Made by a program: the position numbers and the translations under genes
Notes under the pieces: model-generated
The model's database searches: none
Told to the model about the DNA's origin: nothing
What the model saw: the letters and a program-made list of their open reading frames with translations, nothing else
Shown here: piece by piece, positions 40,121 through 41,508 of the stretch
How positions within the stretch are numbered: position 1 is the stretch's first letter
Layout: each line of letters starts with the position of its first letter
DNA from: SHLQ01 sp964562985
Lineage (GTDB): Bacteria > Actinomycetota > Acidimicrobiia > Acidimicrobiales > SHLQ01
Assembly: GCA_964562985.1 (NCBI GenBank)
Contig: CAZLWE010000026.1
Location: forward strand, 1-41,508
DNA: 41,508 nt
Direction: 5' to 3'

Positions 40121-41508
40121 ATGAGCCTTACTACACGACAGCGAACAACAATTTTGCCGATGCTGGCGCTGCTGCTCGCCCTTGGCGGCATGACGGCAAT
40201 CGTCTCCAGCTTTGCCAACGATGCACGCGCTGCAGTGACTCACGGTCAACTCGTCCCCGACACCGTGCGACGCGATCTTCCAGCGACTGTCGGCGGACAC
40301 GTCAACGCACATGCGGTTGTTGGCGACCGTGTGTTTGTCGGCGGCGACTTCACCCAGGTTCGCCTTCCGGACGGCACGATCGTCGACCAGGCACACATCT
40401 ATGCCTTTGACATCAATTCGGGCGCGTTCGATACGAACTTCCGTCCTGTACTCAACAACGAAGTCGAATCCCTGGTGGCCCGCGCGGACGGAACCGGTCT
40501 GTACGCGGGTGGCCGATTCACCCGTTGGGAAGAGGGCGCGGTGGAGAACTTCCCACTTCGAGTTGCGAGTTTGGACGCGGCAGGAAACCTGAACCGCGAC
40601 TTCGCCACAAGTGCTTCTGCAATCGTGCGAACTCTAGAGCAGGTTGGCGACCATCTCTACATCGGTGGCGACTTCCGCGAAGTATCGGGCCAGCCCATCG
40701 TCGGAATCGCGCGTGTCGATGCAGACACGGGTGTGGTTGACAATGGGTTCGACCTTGGCCTCACTGATTCCGTCAACGCTGGCCAGTTTGTGCGGGTCAT
40801 CGAAGCGAATCCCACCGCCGACGAGCTCTTTGTATTGCACTACGCTGACCAAGTTCTTGGGGAATCCCGCGAGGCGGTATTCAAGCTCGACATCAGTACC
40901 GCGAACCCAGTGCTGAGCGGTTGGAACCTTCCTTGGGCAGCCCAGGCAGATGCGCCAAATCGGGTGTGCTGGCGTCAACTTCGAGATCTCGCCATCTCCC
41001 CTGACGGTTCGTTCATCGTGATCGGTGGGCAGGGCGCAGACCGTCCGCCGAATTGTGACAGTGTCTTGCGCTACGAAACTGCTGGTGAGGGTCTTGTGAA
41101 CTTCACGTGGTCGGCCCGCATGTACTCGAGCGTGTTCTCTCTGGCTGTATCCGACGTAGCGGTCTACGTCGGTGGACACTTCTGCGGAGCACCTCGTCTC
41201 GGTGCGGTCTACGAGGGTGGCCTTACTTCCAACTCTGAGTTGACCGCGAATGTCTGCTTTGTGAACGACATTGATCATCTCAGCAATCCGCACAACATCG
41301 ATACAGAGAACGCGGTCTTTCGAAATCAGGTGGCCGCTCTTGACCCGACCACAGCGCGAGCGTTGGAATGGGACCCGGGTAGCAACAACGACCTGGGCGT
41401 CTTCGATCTCACGGTCATCGATCGCGGTCTCCTCGCAGGCCATGACGGAGACCGATTCAGTACCTTCCAGGTAGGGGCCTCCGGATTCTTCGACTTCGGT
41501 GTACCCGC
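40121..41508 (+). CDS. Secreted beta-propeller-like repeat protein (partial, runs off the window)
   Basis: Open from ATG 40121 to the window end, at least 462 codons with no stop. A Sec signal peptide (about residues 1-37) has a basic start, a leucine-rich core and a likely cut after DARA. The mature part repeats motifs such as VFVGGDFTQV, LYAGGRFTRW, LYIGGDFREVSG and VYVGGHFCGA. These match the DUF5122/delta-60-type repeats found in large actinobacterial surface proteins, and each is probably one propeller blade. Conserved Cys pairs suggest disulfides outside the cell. AGGGGG lies about nine bases upstream of the start. Confidence 0.8.
   Translation, partial: MSLTTRQRTTILPMLALLLALGGMTAIVSSFANDARAAVTHGQLVPDTVRRDLPATVGGHVNAHAVVGDRVFVGGDFTQVRLPDGTIVDQAHIYAFDINSGAFDTNFRPVLNNEVESLVARADGTGLYAGGRFTRWEEGAVENFPLRVASLDAAGNLNRDFATSASAIVRTLEQVGDHLYIGGDFREVSGQPIVGIARVDADTGVVDNGFDLGLTDSVNAGQFVRVIEANPTADELFVLHYADQVLGESREAVFKLDISTANPVLSGWNLPWAAQADAPNRVCWRQLRDLAISPDGSFIVIGGQGADRPPNCDSVLRYETAGEGLVNFTWSARMYSSVFSLAVSDVAVYVGGHFCGAPRLGAVYEGGLTSNSELTANVCFVNDIDHLSNPHNIDTENAVFRNQVAALDPTTARALEWDPGSNNDLGVFDLTVIDRGLLAGHDGDRFSTFQVGASGFFDFGVP

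Overview
This 41.5 kb window looks like a chromosome segment of a free-living, moderately GC-rich actinobacterium. The gene set points to an Acidimicrobiia-type lineage: a long IleRS of about 1040 residues, bacterial myo-inositol-1-phosphate synthase, family I pyrophosphatase, and dense operons joined by ATGA/GTGA overlaps. That placement is inference from gene content and protein style; no rRNA is present to confirm it. I saw no tRNA, rRNA, CRISPR array, prophage or transposase gene.

Region 1 (1-13,990) is a polysaccharide locus. An SLC13-type permease is followed by two secreted GH26-like glycoside hydrolases on the minus strand. One carries a Thr/Pro linker and C-terminal RTX-like repeats and is cut by a 100-N assembly gap; the other is a lipoprotein. 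Next comes a tight seven-gene plus-strand operon (5554-13540): a Wzz/tyrosine-kinase-like protein with degraded ATP motifs, a PssD/Alg14-like protein, a PssE/Alg13-like glycosyltransferase fused to a sulfotransferase, a GT2 glycosyltransferase, a Wzy/WaaL-like polymerase or ligase, an APH-fold kinase and a second sulfotransferase. Together these suggest synthesis, polymerisation, sulfation and trimming of an exported polysaccharide. Near-identical copies of a structured repeat lie at both edges of this region.

Region 2 (13,990-23,460) holds ino1 divergent from a LysR regulator coupled to a TauE/SafE permease, then ppa, a Bax-inhibitor-1 family protein, an asparaginase coupled to a Wzm/Wzt polysaccharide ABC exporter, aroQ, and a FAD-dependent oxidoreductase.

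Region 3 (23,460-34,200) holds nrdA-nrdB (class I ribonucleotide reductase) behind a structured 387-bp leader, two coupled membrane proteins, a small Gly-rich protein, a methyltransferase, an OafA-type acyltransferase, a MOSC protein, a membrane-anchored EEP phosphohydrolase, a YbaK-type deacylase and a GNAT acetyltransferase.

Region 4 (34,200-41,508) has two related hairpin terminators around a gene-poor stretch, a divergent pyrophosphatase-family protein, two small hypothetical genes, a SpoU methyltransferase coupled to ileS, and the first 462 codons of a secreted repeat protein that runs off the window.
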